From: Mesorhizobium sp. CU3
GTDB lineage: Bacteria; Pseudomonadota; Alphaproteobacteria; Rhizobiales; Rhizobiaceae
DNA length: 64,000 bases
Direction of reading: 5' to 3'
NCBI RefSeq assembly: GCF_006442965.1
Contig: NZ_VFWX01000007.1
Span: forward strand, 186,001 to 250,000
Shown: piece after piece, positions 26,557-36,504 of the stretch
Layout: each line of letters begins with the position of its first letter
How positions within the stretch are numbered: the stretch's first letter is position 1
The notes under the pieces: generated by a model
What the model saw: only the letters and a program-made list of their open reading frames with translations
Databases searched by the model: none
What the model was told of the DNA's origin: nothing
Translations under genes and position numbers: made by a program

Positions 26557-27477
26557 ATGTCCAAGCTGCTGCCCGGAACGCGCGCGCTGCGGACCTTCGA
26601 GGCGGCCGCACGGCATCTCAATTTCACCCGCGCCGCCGACGAGCTCGGGCTGACGCCTGCCGCGGTCAGCCATCAGATCAAGGAAATCGAGGACCAGCTC
26701 GACCTGGTGCTGTTCACGCGCACCAGCCGAACCATCCGGCTGACCGAGGCGGGAGCGGTGCTGCTCGACGCCTCGGTCGACGCGCTCGACCTGCTCAACC
26801 GCGCCGTCAGCCGGGCGCGCAAGCTGACGCGCGGCACGGCGCTGTTGAAGGTGACGCTCGACGCGCAGTTCGCCACGAAATGGCTGATGCGGCGTGTCGA
26901 CGACTTCCGCAAGCAGAAGCCCGGCATCGAGCTGCGCTTCGACATCACCTACGATGTCAGGGATTTCGATCTGGACGATGTCGATGTCGGCATCCGCTTC
27001 GGCACCGGCCGATATCCGGGGCTGACGTCGCATCGGCTGTTCGAAAACATCATCATCCCGGTCTGCAGCCCGGCGCTGCTCAACTCGGGCCCGCCGCTCA
27101 AGGAGCCGCGCGACCTGTTCAACCATACGCTGGCGCATATCGAATGGTCGCGGCAGGGCGTGACCTGGCCGAACTGGCGCATGTGGATGCAGGCGGCCGG
27201 CGTCGAGGATTTCGACGACAGCCGCACGCTCGTCTTCCGCACGTCGACTGACGCCACGCAAGCAGCACTTGACGGCAATGCCGTGGCGCTGGCGGATTTC
27301 GCCATGGTGGCCACCGATCTCTCGCAAGGGCGGCTCGTGCAGCCCTTCGAGCTCGGCATCAAGGTCGCGCCGGATTTCGCTTACTTCCTGGTCTACCCGC
27401 AGGCGATGAAAGACGACGCCAGGGTCATCGCCTTTCGCGAGTGGCTGCTAGAGGAAGCGGTCAAAACGCCGACCTGA
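26557..27477 (+). CDS. LysR-family regulator, GcvA-like
   Basis: A 306-residue regulator. The N-terminal helix-turn-helix (LRTFEAAARHLNFTRAADELGLTPAAVSHQIK) is of the GcvA/AmpR subgroup, and the effector domain contains DLDDVDVGIRFGTGRYPGL, typical of GcvA-like proteins. GGAGATCGG precedes the ATG. By the usual LysR logic it may control the divergent DUF1127 gene, its own promoter, or distant amino-acid genes. Its stop directly abuts the end of the convergent DUF1761 gene. Confidence 0.92.
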   Translation: MSKLLPGTRALRTFEAAARHLNFTRAADELGLTPAAVSHQIKEIEDQLDLVLFTRTSRTIRLTEAGAVLLDASVDALDLLNRAVSRARKLTRGTALLKVTLDAQFATKWLMRRVDDFRKQKPGIELRFDITYDVRDFDLDDVDVGIRFGTGRYPGLTSHRLFENIIIPVCSPALLNSGPPLKEPRDLFNHTLAHIEWSRQGVTWPNWRMWMQAAGVEDFDDSRTLVFRTSTDATQAALDGNAVALADFAMVATDLSQGRLVQPFELGIKVAPDFAYFLVYPQAMKDDARVIAFREWLLEEAVKTPT

Positions 27478-27903
27478 TTAGCCCGCCGGTGCCGCCGGCG
27501 CGCCGAACCAGCCGATAATGGCGCCGATGATCAGCAGCACGCCCAGCCAGTGGCCGGCATCGATCAAGGTCAGGTCCCAGCCAAAGCCTTCATAGCGGTG
27601 GTTGGTTGTCAGCGTGGTGGCGACGAAGCCAAGCCAGAGCAGGAAGCCGAAGATGATGCCTGCAAGCGGATTGGGCTCGCCGCCGGTCATTGCGCCGACC
27701 ACCAGGGTCAGGACCAGCGCCATGACCAGCTCGGCAATGAAGCTGATGACGAACGGGAGAATGGAGCGTTTCTGGCTTGCGGGACCGATTTTCGCCGCCT
27801 TCATCCACGGTTTGCTCAAGCCCGTGTACCAGATGGCACCGAACAGCCATGCCGCGACCGCGGCAACGATCACCGCCAGCCAATTCACGACCGAAAAATC
27901 CAT
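27478..27903 (-). CDS. DUF1761 membrane protein
   Basis: A 141-residue protein with four hydrophobic helices (about residues 6-26, 48-70, 80-98 and 115-135). The VAAWLFGAIWYTGLSKPWMKA motif with Trp-Tyr, and the GFLLWLGFVATT segment, identify the DUF1761 family, which has no known function. It ends at the base next to the LysR stop on the other strand. Confidence 0.85.
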   Translation of the reverse strand: MDFSVVNWLAVIVAAVAAWLFGAIWYTGLSKPWMKAAKIGPASQKRSILPFVISFIAELVMALVLTLVVGAMTGGEPNPLAGIIFGFLLWLGFVATTLTTNHRYEGFGWDLTLIDAGHWLGVLLIIGAIIGWFGAPAAPAG

Positions 27904-27954
27904 GATATCCCCTCCTCGACGATGAGGGGATGGAATCCCTGTTCGGCGGTTGCG

Positions 27955-28626
27955 TCAAGCGGGCGCCGGGAGACCGCAGCGCCACACCGTCGTTCGCTTG
28001 ACCTCGGCGTCTTCCAGCACCCGCGTCACCGGCACTTCGTAGACGGCGAGCGATTGCAGCCCGGCCTTCGGCAGATAGGCGCGGCCGGGATCGCCGATAA
28101 GGATGTTGGCGCCGCGCGCCTGAAGCGCGGCGAACCAAGGCATCAGCCGGTCGGCGAAGGCCTTGTCGTAAAAGACATCGCCGGCCAGCACGACATCCCA
28201 GCCGTCATCGACGCCGACGCAGTCGTCGCCCTGGAATTCGGCCTCGACGCGATTGGCTTCGAGGTTGAGCGCGATGGCCGTCTCGCAGAACGGATCGATG
28301 TCGGCGGCAACCACATTGGAAGCGCCGGCTTTCAAGGCGGCGATGGCGACCAGGCCGGAGCCTGAGGCGAAGTCGAGCACGCTTTTGCCTTGCACGACCT
28401 CCGGATGGTCGAGCACATAGCGGGCAAGGCCCTGGCCGCCGGCCCAGGCAAAAGCCCAGAAAGGCGGCGGCAGGCCGATTTCGGCCAGTTCCTCCTCGGT
28501 GCGCAGCCAAAGCTCATGCGCCTCGTCGGCGAGGTGCAAAAGCACTTCCGGCACATGCGGCGGCGCCATCAAGGCCGTGTTGTCGAGGATGAACTTTTTC
28601 GCGCTTTTGGGCGTGAGTTTCGTCAC
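27955..28626 (-). CDS. METTL20-type class I methyltransferase (protein lysine methyltransferase-like)
   Basis: A 223-residue methyltransferase. SAM motif I is VLDFASGSGLVAIAALKAGA, followed by the acidic AADIDPFCETA. The PPPFWAFAWAGGQGLARYVLD segment and the post-motif LAGDVFYD are characteristic of relatives of METTL20/ETFB lysine methyltransferase and the nicotinamide methyltransferase-like group. GTG 28626 overlaps the stop of the upstream EVE gene (GTGA), so that start is chosen over the longer frame. The target, possibly electron-transfer flavoprotein, is inferred from the family. Confidence 0.82.
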   Translation of the reverse strand: MTKLTPKSAKKFILDNTALMAPPHVPEVLLHLADEAHELWLRTEEELAEIGLPPPFWAFAWAGGQGLARYVLDHPEVVQGKSVLDFASGSGLVAIAALKAGASNVVAADIDPFCETAIALNLEANRVEAEFQGDDCVGVDDGWDVVLAGDVFYDKAFADRLMPWFAALQARGANILIGDPGRAYLPKAGLQSLAVYEVPVTRVLEDAEVKRTTVWRCGLPAPA

Positions 28627-29048
28627 GGCGCCGGATTGAGCTCGGCCATGCGGCAGACCTCTTTCCATTCGGCCGGCGTCACCGGCTGCACGGAAAGCCG
28701 GCCAAGCCTAACCAGCGCCATCTCGGTGAGCTTCGGATTGGCCTTGACCTCTTCCAGCGTCACCGGCTTCGGCACATCCTTATAAGCGCGGATGTCGACG
28801 CATTCCCAGCGCGGGTCGTCGGTGGTGGTGTCGGGGTGGGCCAGCGCGCAGACTTCGGCGATGCCGACGATGTTGAGCCCCTCATTGGAATGGTAGAAGA
28901 AGCCGAGATCGCCGATCTGCATCGCCTTCATGTTGTTGCGGGCGGCGTAGTTGCGCACGCCGTCCCACTGCGTGCCGGCCTTACCCTTGGCCTTCAGCGC
29001 CTCGAAGGAAAATACCGAGGGTTCGGACTTGAACAGCCAGTAATTCAT
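28623..29048 (-). CDS. EVE domain protein
   Basis: A 141-residue single-domain protein. MNYWLFKSEPSVFSFE, the GTQWDGVRNYAARNNM core and DLGFFYHSNEG-NIVG are standard for the EVE/PUA-like fold, which can bind modified bases in DNA or RNA. It overlaps the methyltransferase start by four bases and follows the YciI gene in the same direction. Confidence 0.92.
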   Translation of the reverse strand: MNYWLFKSEPSVFSFEALKAKGKAGTQWDGVRNYAARNNMKAMQIGDLGFFYHSNEGLNIVGIAEVCALAHPDTTTDDPRWECVDIRAYKDVPKPVTLEEVKANPKLTEMALVRLGRLSVQPVTPAEWKEVCRMAELNPAP

Positions 29049-29081
29049 GCTCGTATTCCTCCTGCGGCGCTTACTTGCGAA

Positions 29082-29378
29082 TTAACTAGCCGCAGGCTTG
29101 TTGAAGGTCCAGTTCCACTGGCGGATTTCGACGCTCTCGAACAGGCCGGCCTTGGCGTAGGGATCGGCCGCCGACAGCGCTTGCGCGGCGGCCAGATCCG
29201 GCGCCTCGACCACGACAAGGCTGCCGTCCGGCTTGCCTTCGGCGTTGAGGAACGGCCCGGCGAAGGCGAGCTTGCCCTCGGCGTTCAGGCCCTCGAGGAA
29301 GGCGACGTGAGGCGGCCGCGTGTCGATACGCAACTGCAGGCTATTGGGCTTGTCCTTGCATACAAACGCAAAAAGCAT
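29082..29378 (-). CDS. YciI family protein
   Basis: A 98-residue YciI-like protein. It shows MLFAFVCKDKPNSLQLR, the conserved RPPHVAFLEG with the family histidine, AGPFLNAEGKPDGSLVVVE and the DPYAKAGLFE segment containing the conserved Asp. The biochemical role is unknown. It lies 18 bases after gpsA, so the gpsA-yciI-EVE-methyltransferase run is likely one transcript. Confidence 0.92.
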   Translation of the reverse strand: MLFAFVCKDKPNSLQLRIDTRPPHVAFLEGLNAEGKLAFAGPFLNAEGKPDGSLVVVEAPDLAAAQALSAADPYAKAGLFESVEIRQWNWTFNKPAAS

Positions 29379-29396
29379 CTCTTCTACTCCGCAGGT

Positions 29397-30401
29397 TCAG
29401 ATGTCGGTTTCGGTTTTGAGCGGCCGCGTCATCAACGCCGTGACGGCCTGGTCGATGGTCACCTTGCCGTCGAGGATGGCGGCGACGGCGGCGATGATCG
29501 GCGCCTCGATTTGGCGCTCGGCGGCGATGCGGGCGGCAATGCCTGCCGTCGGCACGCCTTCGGCCAAGGGCAGGCCGGCCAACGGCTTGCCCTGGCCAAG
29601 CGCCAGGCCATAGGCGAAGTTGCGCGACTGCGACGAGGAGCAGGTGAGCAAGAGGTCGCCGAGGCCGGAAAGACCCATCAGCGTCTCCGCCCTGGCGCCG
29701 AAGGCAGCGCCGATGCGGCGCAATTCAACGAAGCCGCGCGTCACCATGGCGGCCTGGGCGCTGGCCCCGAGACCGGCGCCGGTGACCGCGCCGGCGGCGA
29801 TGGCAAAGACGTTCTTCAGCGCGCCGCCGATCTCGACGCCGATCAGGTCGTCGCTGGAATAGCAGCGCAGGTTTTCGGCCGAAAAGCGGGCGGCGAGCCC
29901 GGCCGCAAGGTCGCCATCGCGGGCGGCGACCACGACGGCGGTCGGCAGCCCGCGCGCGACGTCGCTGGCAAAGCTCGGGCCGGAAAGGGCGGCGACCGGA
30001 TTGCCCGGCAGCTTCTCCTCGACGATCGAGGACAGCAGCGCGCCGGTGTCGCGTTCGATGCCCTTGGCGCAGAGCACCAGCGGCACGGCTTTGGGAACGT
30101 GGCCGGCGGCATGCGCCAGCACCGCGCGCAGCGACTGCGCCGGCGTCACCGCCAGCACGCAGTCGGCGCCGCTGAGTGCCTCGCCGATATCGCCGGTCGC
30201 GGCAATGCCGGGCTCGATGCTGATGCCGGGCAGATAGCGCGGGTTCTCGCCGCGGCGGATGGCGGCGACGGTTTCCTGGTCACGCGCATAGAGCCGCGCT
30301 TCGTGGCCGGCGCGCAGCATCGCCAGCGCCAGCGCCGTGCCCCAGGCGCCGCCACCCAGCACCGCAACACGCCAGCCGCTGGCCGATCTATCGCCTGTCA
30401 T
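29397..30401 (-). CDS. gpsA: NAD(P)H-dependent glycerol-3-phosphate dehydrogenase
   Basis: A 334-residue enzyme that makes sn-glycerol-3-phosphate from dihydroxyacetone phosphate for phospholipid synthesis. The N-terminal [15 protein letters not shown] is the NAD-binding fold. [24 protein letters not shown], the catalytic-Lys segment [16 protein letters not shown] and [14 protein letters not shown] are all present. ATG 30401 overlaps the tsaD stop (ATGA), which decides the start over a longer frame. Confidence 0.95.
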   Translation of the reverse strand: MTGDRSASGWRVAVLGGGAWGTALALAMLRAGHEARLYARDQETVAAIRRGENPRYLPGISIEPGIAATGDIGEALSGADCVLAVTPAQSLRAVLAHAAGHVPKAVPLVLCAKGIERDTGALLSSIVEEKLPGNPVAALSGPSFASDVARGLPTAVVVAARDGDLAAGLAARFSAENLRCYSSDDLIGVEIGGALKNVFAIAAGAVTGAGLGASAQAAMVTRGFVELRRIGAAFGARAETLMGLSGLGDLLLTCSSSQSRNFAYGLALGQGKPLAGLPLAEGVPTAGIAARIAAERQIEAPIIAAVAAILDGKVTIDQAVTALMTRPLKTETDI

Positions 30402-31486
30402 GCCTTGGCTCCGCGGCGGCCCGAGCCGACCATTGGCGCCGACACGCTGTCGAGCGGCCAGCGCGAGCGCGGCACGAAATCGGCGGCGTTTTCCTCGGCG
30501 ATGCCGGCGCGCAGCCGCTCGATGCCGGCCCAGGCGATCATGGCGGCATTGTCGGTGCAGAGTTTTTGCGGCGGCGCGACGAATTGAAAGCCGGCTCGAG
30601 CGCACAGCGCTTCGAGCGTCGCCTTGATCGTGCGATTGGCGGCGACGCCGCCGGCGACGACCAGCGCCGGCTTCTTCGCGTCAGGGCACTCCTGGCGGAA
30701 ACGGTCGAGCGCCCGCGCGACGCGGTCGCCGAGGGCATCGGCCACCGCCGCCTGGAAGGAGGCGCAGATGTCGGCGACGTCCTGCTCGCTGAGCGGTGCG
30801 ATCGCGCTTGCCGCCTGGCGCACCGCCGTCTTCAGGCCGGAGAAGGAAAAATCCGGCTGCGCCGAGCCTTTCATTGGGCGCGGAAAAGCGAAGCAGCGCG
30901 CGTCGCCGCTGGCAGCTGCCTTCTCGACATTCGGGCCGCCCGGATAGGGCAGGCCAAGCATCTTGGCGGTCTTGTCGAAGGCTTCGCCCAGCGCATCGTC
31001 GATGGTCGTTGCCCAGCGCTGGTAGTCGCCGACGCCGCGCACGGCGACGATCTGCGTATGGCCGCCGGAGACGAGCAGCAGCAGATAGGGGAAGTCGAGC
31101 CCGTCGGTCAGCCTTGCGGTCAGCGCATGACCTTCGAGGTGGTTGATGGCGATCAGCGGCTTGTTCGTGGCGGCGGCGATGGCCTTGGCCGTCATCAGGC
31201 CGACGATCAGCCCGCCGACAAGGCCAGGCCCCGCGGTGGCAGCGATGGCGTCGACCTCGTCGAGCGACACGGACGAATCGGCAAGCGCCGCCTCGACGAT
31301 GCCGTCCAGCGCCTCGACATGGGCGCGCGCGGCGATCTCCGGCACCACGCCGCCAAAGGCCGCATGCTCTTCGATCTGGGACAGCACGACGTTGGACAGG
31401 ATTTCGGGCGCAGAGGCACCGTCCAGCGCCACCACGCTGGCCGCGGTCTCGTCGCAGCTCGTCTCAATGCCCAGAACGCGGATCAA
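30398..31486 (-). CDS. tsaD: tRNA N6-threonylcarbamoyladenosine transferase subunit
   Basis: A 362-residue universal Kae1/TsaD protein that transfers the threonylcarbamoyl group to A37 of ANN-decoding tRNAs. [19 protein letters not shown] begins the ASKHA fold; the metal-binding [14 protein letters not shown] with two histidines and [18 protein letters not shown] are intact. It is head to head with hemC, the arrangement commonly seen in rhizobia. A family P element and about 210 bases separate the two starts. Confidence 0.97.
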   Translation of the reverse strand: MIRVLGIETSCDETAASVVALDGASAPEILSNVVLSQIEEHAAFGGVVPEIAARAHVEALDGIVEAALADSSVSLDEVDAIAATAGPGLVGGLIVGLMTAKAIAAATNKPLIAINHLEGHALTARLTDGLDFPYLLLLVSGGHTQIVAVRGVGDYQRWATTIDDALGEAFDKTAKMLGLPYPGGPNVEKAAASGDARCFAFPRPMKGSAQPDFSFSGLKTAVRQAASAIAPLSEQDVADICASFQAAVADALGDRVARALDRFRQECPDAKKPALVVAGGVAANRTIKATLEALCARAGFQFVAPPQKLCTDNAAMIAWAGIERLRAGIAEENAADFVPRSRWPLDSVSAPMVGSGRRGAKA

Positions 31487-31517
31487 TTGGTCGCTACTCT
31501 CGAAGATTGTCTCACCG

Positions 31518-31662
31518 GAGGTCTATCGATATTCAGGTGAGGCCGGCCTGCAAATGGCGGTTTTCTGCGCTTCCGGTGCTCACGTACCCAAAAGTACGCT
31601 CCGCTCCGGTTCTCGAAACCCACCATTTTCGGCTCGGCCTGACCTGAATCTCGGCAGACCTC
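31518..31662. repeat. Family P palindromic element, copy 3
   Basis: Core 31531-31649, ATTCAGGTGAGGCCGGCC to CGGCCTGACCTGAAT, with the inner ACGTACCCAAAAGTACG hairpin. The palindrome extends outward: GAGGTCT on the left (31518-31524) matches AGACCTC on the right (31656-31662). These outer bases differ from copy 1 (GGTGT/ACACC) yet pair in both. It lies in the tsaD-hemC divergent promoter region. Confidence 0.88.
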
Positions 31663-31697
31663 GAGTTCACTCGGGGGGTTATCACGGACCGCGCGCC

Positions 31698-32621
31698 ATG
31701 CAAACTTTGAAAATCGGAACACGCGGCAGCCCGCTGGCGCTGGCCCAGGCGCATGAGACGCAAGCGCGGCTGATGCAGGCGCATGGGCTGCCCGAACAGG
31801 CTTTCAAGGTGATGGTCATCTCGACCAGCGGCGACCGCATCCAGGACCGGCCGCTGTCGGAGGCCGGCGGCAAAGGCCTGTTCACCAAGGAGATCGAGGA
31901 AGCGCTGCTCGAACGTCGCATCGACATCGCCGTGCATTCGTCGAAAGACATGCCGACGGTGCTGCCGGACGGGCTCGAGCTCTCCGCCTTCCTGCCGCGC
32001 GAGGACGCGCGCGATGCCTTTATCGGCAAGGCGGCGAAGCGCATCGCCGACCTGCCGCATGGCGTGAAGCTCGGCTCCTCGTCGCTCAGGCGCCAGGCGC
32101 TGATCCGGCGCATGCGGCCGGATCTCGACGTGGTGATGTTCCGCGGCAATGTGCAGACCAGGCTGCGCAAGCTGGACGAAGGCGTCGCCGAGGGCACCAT
32201 CCTCGCCTATGCCGGGTTGAAGCGGCTCGGGCTCGAAAGCGTTGTCACCGACCTGATGCCGCTGGAGACTTTCCCGCCGGCGCCGGGCCAGGGCGCGATC
32301 GGCATCGAAACCCGCATCGGCGACCGCGCGGTCGAAAAGATGCTTGCCGCCATCCACCATGCCCCGACCGGGCAAGCGCTCGCCTGCGAGCGCGCCTTCC
32401 TCGCCGCGCTCGACGGCTCCTGCCGCACGCCGATCGCCGGGCACGCGACGGTCGCCGGCGAAAATCTGTCCTTCGCCGGGCTGATCATCTCGCCGGACGG
32501 CACGGAATCGCATGAGGTCCGGCTGGAGGGGCTCGCCGTCGATGCGGCCGAGATCGGCACTGACGCGGCGCGGACGGTACGCGCCAGGGCCGGCGCGACA
32601 TTTTTCGATGGCTGGGCCTGA
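31698..32621 (+). CDS. hemC: Hydroxymethylbilane synthase (porphobilinogen deaminase)
   Basis: A 307-residue enzyme that joins four porphobilinogens in tetrapyrrole synthesis. [14 protein letters not shown], the [12 protein letters not shown] segment with the catalytic Asp, [26 protein letters not shown], and the cofactor-binding cysteine in [14 protein letters not shown] are all present. ATG 31698 is chosen because homologues start there; the frame continues upstream through the P element. hemD follows after one base. Confidence 0.96.
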   Translation: MQTLKIGTRGSPLALAQAHETQARLMQAHGLPEQAFKVMVISTSGDRIQDRPLSEAGGKGLFTKEIEEALLERRIDIAVHSSKDMPTVLPDGLELSAFLPREDARDAFIGKAAKRIADLPHGVKLGSSSLRRQALIRRMRPDLDVVMFRGNVQTRLRKLDEGVAEGTILAYAGLKRLGLESVVTDLMPLETFPPAPGQGAIGIETRIGDRAVEKMLAAIHHAPTGQALACERAFLAALDGSCRTPIAGHATVAGENLSFAGLIISPDGTESHEVRLEGLAVDAAEIGTDAARTVRARAGATFFDGWA

Positions 32622-32622
32622 C

Positions 32623-33336
32623 ATGCTCCGCGTCCTGGTGACGAGGCCGGAACCGGGCACGTCCCGCACGGCGCGGCGGCTTGAAGCTCTGGGATTCCAG
32701 CCGGTCCTGCTGCCGCTGACCGAGACCAAGGCGCTGCCGGTCGAGGCCGATACCATGCAGGATGCCGTCGCCGTCGCCGTGACCAGCGCCAATGCGGTGC
32801 GCCATGCGCCGAGGGAGCTCATCGCGACGCTTGCCGCGTTGCCTTGCCATGCTGTCGGCGAAAGGACGGCGGAGGCCTGCCGCGCGGCCGGCTTTTCGTC
32901 GGTCAGCGAAGGTCCGGGCGATGCGACGGCGCTGGCCGATGCAATCGCCGCCGGCCTGGCGGGCAAGGCGATCGTCTATCTTTGCGGCCGCGTGCGGTTG
33001 CCGGCCTTCGAGGCGCGGCTCAAGGCGGCAGGCGTCCGCGTCGATGCGGTCGAGACCTATGATACGGCCGGGCTAGACCAACGGGATGCCGACGTGCTGG
33101 CGCGGTTGTCGGAGAGCCCGGTCGATGCCGCGCTGCTCTACTCGGCCAAGGCGAGCGCGGCGCTGGTCAAGCTGATCGAGCGACCGGCGCTAGGTCATCT
33201 CTTTGAAACGACGGAATTTTTGGCGCTTTCAGCGCGCGTCGCCGCGCCGCTGGATGGGATTGCCGGGCACAGGATCAGGATTGCGCCGCATCCCGACGAG
33301 GACGCGCTTCTCGGGCTTTTGTCGCAAACGCGCTGA
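32623..33336 (+). CDS. hemD: Uroporphyrinogen-III synthase
   Basis: A 237-residue protein that closes and inverts the linear tetrapyrrole. The family is poorly conserved, but VLVTRPEPGTSRTARRLEALGF, VAVTSANAVR, AVGERTAEACRAAGF and ALLYSAKASAALVKLI fit its two-domain fold. Its place one base after hemC is decisive. Length is normal. Confidence 0.9.
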   Translation: MLRVLVTRPEPGTSRTARRLEALGFQPVLLPLTETKALPVEADTMQDAVAVAVTSANAVRHAPRELIATLAALPCHAVGERTAEACRAAGFSSVSEGPGDATALADAIAAGLAGKAIVYLCGRVRLPAFEARLKAAGVRVDAVETYDTAGLDQRDADVLARLSESPVDAALLYSAKASAALVKLIERPALGHLFETTEFLALSARVAAPLDGIAGHRIRIAPHPDEDALLGLLSQTR

Positions 33337-33431
33337 TCCGCGTCATCACACCGCCCCTTTTCACCGCTTGGTGATGTGCTAGAGCATCCTTCAGCTCTAA
33401 CCATCCTCAAGCCAATTCGCGGAGCCCAAGC

Positions 33432-34889
33432 ATGGTCAAGACGCCGAAGATGCGACATTCGAAGAGCCGGCGCGAGCCGGTGACCATCGAGCTCGAACCC
33501 GGCGCCGTCTCTCGAATCGCCGGCGAGGATGCCGCCAAGACTGAAGCCGGCACCGATGCAGCGCCGACCGAAGAGGCCACTGACGCCTCGCAGATGGAAA
33601 CGCCGGCGGAGCCGATCCATGCCGAGCAGGCCGATATCGAGCCTTGGGAACATGAAGACGCGGCCAAGGCGGCGACCGACAAGCCCGAAGCCTCCGGTGA
33701 GGCGGAGACGCCTTATCCCGGCGGTTCCGGGGCTGCTTCCGAGGCGCCGAAAAGCCAGTCCGGCAGCTTCGGCTACAATTTCGAGGATGCATCGCCCGCC
33801 GCCGCCGCTTCCGCGCCGAAGGCGAGCGCGAGCCGCAACGAAGATCGGCCGCAGCCGTCGCGCAAGACCGGCGTCAATACGATTGCCGCCGGCGTCATCG
33901 GTGGCGTGATCGCTCTGGCCGGCGCCGGCCTGTTGCAGGCCGTCGGCCTGCTCGGCGCGCCGGGGACGGGCGCGGGTTCGCTCGACGGCGTCAACAGCGA
34001 GATCGCTTCGCTGAAGGGCCAGATCGCGGCGCTGAAGGAAAATGGCGACACCGGCGCTTTCGCCAAGGTCGAGGGCCTTTCCTCGGCGCTGGAGCAGGTC
34101 AAGACCGATGTCGCGGCGCTGAAATCCTCGCCCTCTCAGGGCGGCGACGGCGCCGCACTCAAGGCGCTCACCGACAAGGTCGGCCAGATCGAGACGACGA
34201 TCGCCGACCTGCAGAAGGCCGGCGGCGCTGCACCCGTCGATCTCGGTCCGCTCAACGAGAAGATCGCTGGCCTAGACGCACTGGTGAAGTCGGCCGGCGA
34301 CGCGGCCAAGGCCGAGGACGGCCGGATCGCGGCACTGGAGCAATCGGTGTCGCAGCTCTCCAGCAAGGTCGAGGCGCAGGCCTCGCAGCCGAAGATCGCG
34401 CTGGCCATCGGCGCCTCGGCGCTCAAGGCGGCGCTCGACCGCGGCGCGCCTTTCGCGACGGAATTGGAAACCTTCGCGGCCATCGCGCCCGACGCGCCGG
34501 AAATCGCGGCGCTGCGCCCCTATGCCGAAAAGGGTGTGCCGACGCGCGCCGTCATCGCCTCCGAAGTGGATGCCGCCGCCGGCGCCATGGTCGATGCGGC
34601 GACGCCGGTCGACCAGAATGCCGGCTTCTTCCAGAGCCTGATGTCGAGCGCGGAATCGCTGGTCAAGGTGCGGCCGGTCGGCGCCGTCGAAGGCAAGGGC
34701 GCGCCCGAAATCGTGGCGCGGCTGGAGGTCGCGGTCAACCAGGGCGACTACGCCAAGGCGCTCGCCGAATACGACACGCTGCCGGATGCCTCGAAGGCTG
34801 CCGGCGCCGACTTTGCCGGCAAACTGAAGGCGCGGATCGAGGTCGAAAAGCAGATCGATTCGCTGATTGCCGGCGCGATGAAGACGTGA
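33432..34889 (+). CDS. Alphaproteobacterial Mic60 (mitofilin homologue)
   Basis: A 485-residue inner-membrane protein between hemD and hemY. Residues 1-140 are acidic, low-complexity and Pro/Ala/Glu-rich. One transmembrane segment follows at about 150-175 (TIAAGVIGGVIALAGAGLLQAVGLLG), then a long coiled coil (residues 185-325: EIASLKGQIAALKE, ISQL-type heptads) and a C-terminal helical domain (PKIALAIGASALKAALDRGAPFATELE to the end) that matches the mitofilin signature. In mitochondria Mic60 shapes cristae; the alphaproteobacterial relatives shape intracytoplasmic membranes. The hem locus position is the known context. Confidence 0.85.
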   Translation: MVKTPKMRHSKSRREPVTIELEPGAVSRIAGEDAAKTEAGTDAAPTEEATDASQMETPAEPIHAEQADIEPWEHEDAAKAATDKPEASGEAETPYPGGSGAASEAPKSQSGSFGYNFEDASPAAAASAPKASASRNEDRPQPSRKTGVNTIAAGVIGGVIALAGAGLLQAVGLLGAPGTGAGSLDGVNSEIASLKGQIAALKENGDTGAFAKVEGLSSALEQVKTDVAALKSSPSQGGDGAALKALTDKVGQIETTIADLQKAGGAAPVDLGPLNEKIAGLDALVKSAGDAAKAEDGRIAALEQSVSQLSSKVEAQASQPKIALAIGASALKAALDRGAPFATELETFAAIAPDAPEIAALRPYAEKGVPTRAVIASEVDAAAGAMVDAATPVDQNAGFFQSLMSSAESLVKVRPVGAVEGKGAPEIVARLEVAVNQGDYAKALAEYDTLPDASKAAGADFAGKLKARIEVEKQIDSLIAGAMKT

Positions 34890-34899
34890 GGATAGAACG

Positions 34900-36474
34900 A
34901 TGATCCGCATCCTCGCCTTCCTCGCCGTCGTCTTTGCGCTCGGGCTGGGCTTTGCCTGGCTGGCCGACCGCCCCGGCGAAATGGTCGTCACTTTCAGCGG
35001 CTATCAGTATCAAATCAGCCTGATGGTGGCGGCGGTGGCGATCGTTGCCGTGGTTGCCGCGGTGATGATCCTGTGGTGGCTGGTCAAGTCGCTTTGGAAC
35101 AGCCCCTATACGATCTCGCGCTATTTCCGGGTGCGACGCCGCGACCGCGGCTACCAGGCGCTCTCGACCGGCATGATCGCGGCCGGCGCCGGCGACGGCG
35201 CGCTGGCGCGCAAGAAGACCAAGGAAGCGGCGAAATTGATCAGCTCCGACCAGGAGCCGCTGATCAACCTGCTCGACGCGCAGGCCTCGCTGCTCGAAGG
35301 TGACCATCAGGGCGCGCGCGAGAAATTCGAGCGCATGCTCGACGATCCCGAGATGCGGCTGCTCGGCCTGCGCGGGCTCTATCTCGAAGCTGAGCGCCTG
35401 GGCGACCGCAACGCCGCACGCCACTATGCCGGCCGCGCTGCCGCCGTTGCGCCGCAGCTCGCCTGGGCGGCGGAATCGACGCTGGAAGAATTGACCGAGC
35501 GCGGCGACTGGGACGGCGCGCTGAAGCTGGTCGAAGGGCAGAAATCGACCAAGCAGATCGAGCGCGACGCGGCCAATCGCCGCCGCGCGGTGCTGCTTAC
35601 CGCCAAGGCGCAGGCGCTGGCCGGCAGCGACCCGAACGGCGCGCGAACGGCGGCGCTGGAGGCCAACAAGCTGGCGCCCGATTTCGCGCCGGCAGCGGTC
35701 ATCGCCGCCGACATGGCGTTCCGGCAAAACGATGTCCGCAAGGGCTCGAAAATCCTCGAGACCGCCTGGAAGGCCGAGCCGCATCCGGACATCGCCGAGC
35801 TCTACACCCATGCCAGGCCCGGCGATGCCGTGCTCGACCGTCTCAACCGGGCCAAGAAGCTGCAGGATCTGAAGAAGAACCACGCCGAATCCTCGATCGC
35901 CGTGGCGCGCGCGGCGCTCGACGCGCAGGATTTTGCGACCGCCCGGCGCGAGGCGGAAGCCGCGATCCGCATGGATCGGCGCGAAGGCGCCTATCTGCTT
36001 CTGGCCGATATCGAGGAGGCCGAGACCGGCGACCAGGGCAAGGTGCGCCAGCTTCTGGCCAAGGCGGTGCGGGCGCCGCGCGACCCGGCCTGGGTCGCCG
36101 ACGGCGTGATCTCGGAGCGCTGGGCGCCGGTGTCGCCGGTGACCGGCAAGCTCGACGCCTTCACCTGGCGCGCGCCGATGGAGCGGCTTGGCCAGTTGAT
36201 CGACAGCGAGGCGGACATCCCGGTGCCGGCGATCGCAGCAGTGCCATCCGCCCAGCCCGCTGCCGAAAAGGCGATCGACATCGTCTCCGAAGTGCCGGCC
36301 GAGAAGCCGGCCGCGGCGAGCCAGGGCGACGAAAATGACATGGCGGCCGCGGCTGCGACAACCGATACCGGAACCGAAGGGCAAGCGTCGGAGTTGCCGC
36401 GATTGCCGGACGATCCGGGCGTGCCGCCCGAGGACGAAGCGGAAAAAGCGCCGCGCCGGTTTCGTTTGTTCTAA
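34900..36474 (+). CDS. hemY: HemY-like TPR membrane protein
   Basis: A 524-residue inner-membrane protein. Two transmembrane helices near residues 3-20 and 40-65 flank FSGYQYQISLMVAAVAIV, the HemY N-terminal domain. From residue 100 on, repeated helical pairs (TPR-like: LISSDQEPLINLLDAQASLLEGDHQGARE, FERMLDDPEMRLLGLRGLYLEAERLG) fill the periplasmic or cytoplasmic part. The C-terminus is Ala/Pro/Glu-rich. HemY proteins of this kind accompany tetrapyrrole genes but are not protoporphyrinogen oxidases. It lies 10 bases after the Mic60 gene. Confidence 0.87.
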   Translation: MIRILAFLAVVFALGLGFAWLADRPGEMVVTFSGYQYQISLMVAAVAIVAVVAAVMILWWLVKSLWNSPYTISRYFRVRRRDRGYQALSTGMIAAGAGDGALARKKTKEAAKLISSDQEPLINLLDAQASLLEGDHQGAREKFERMLDDPEMRLLGLRGLYLEAERLGDRNAARHYAGRAAAVAPQLAWAAESTLEELTERGDWDGALKLVEGQKSTKQIERDAANRRRAVLLTAKAQALAGSDPNGARTAALEANKLAPDFAPAAVIAADMAFRQNDVRKGSKILETAWKAEPHPDIAELYTHARPGDAVLDRLNRAKKLQDLKKNHAESSIAVARAALDAQDFATARREAEAAIRMDRREGAYLLLADIEEAETGDQGKVRQLLAKAVRAPRDPAWVADGVISERWAPVSPVTGKLDAFTWRAPMERLGQLIDSEADIPVPAIAAVPSAQPAAEKAIDIVSEVPAEKPAAASQGDENDMAAAAATTDTGTEGQASELPRLPDDPGVPPEDEAEKAPRRFRLF

Positions 36475-36504
36475 CGGCCTATGGCGGGCAGGGAAAAAAC
36501 ATCG

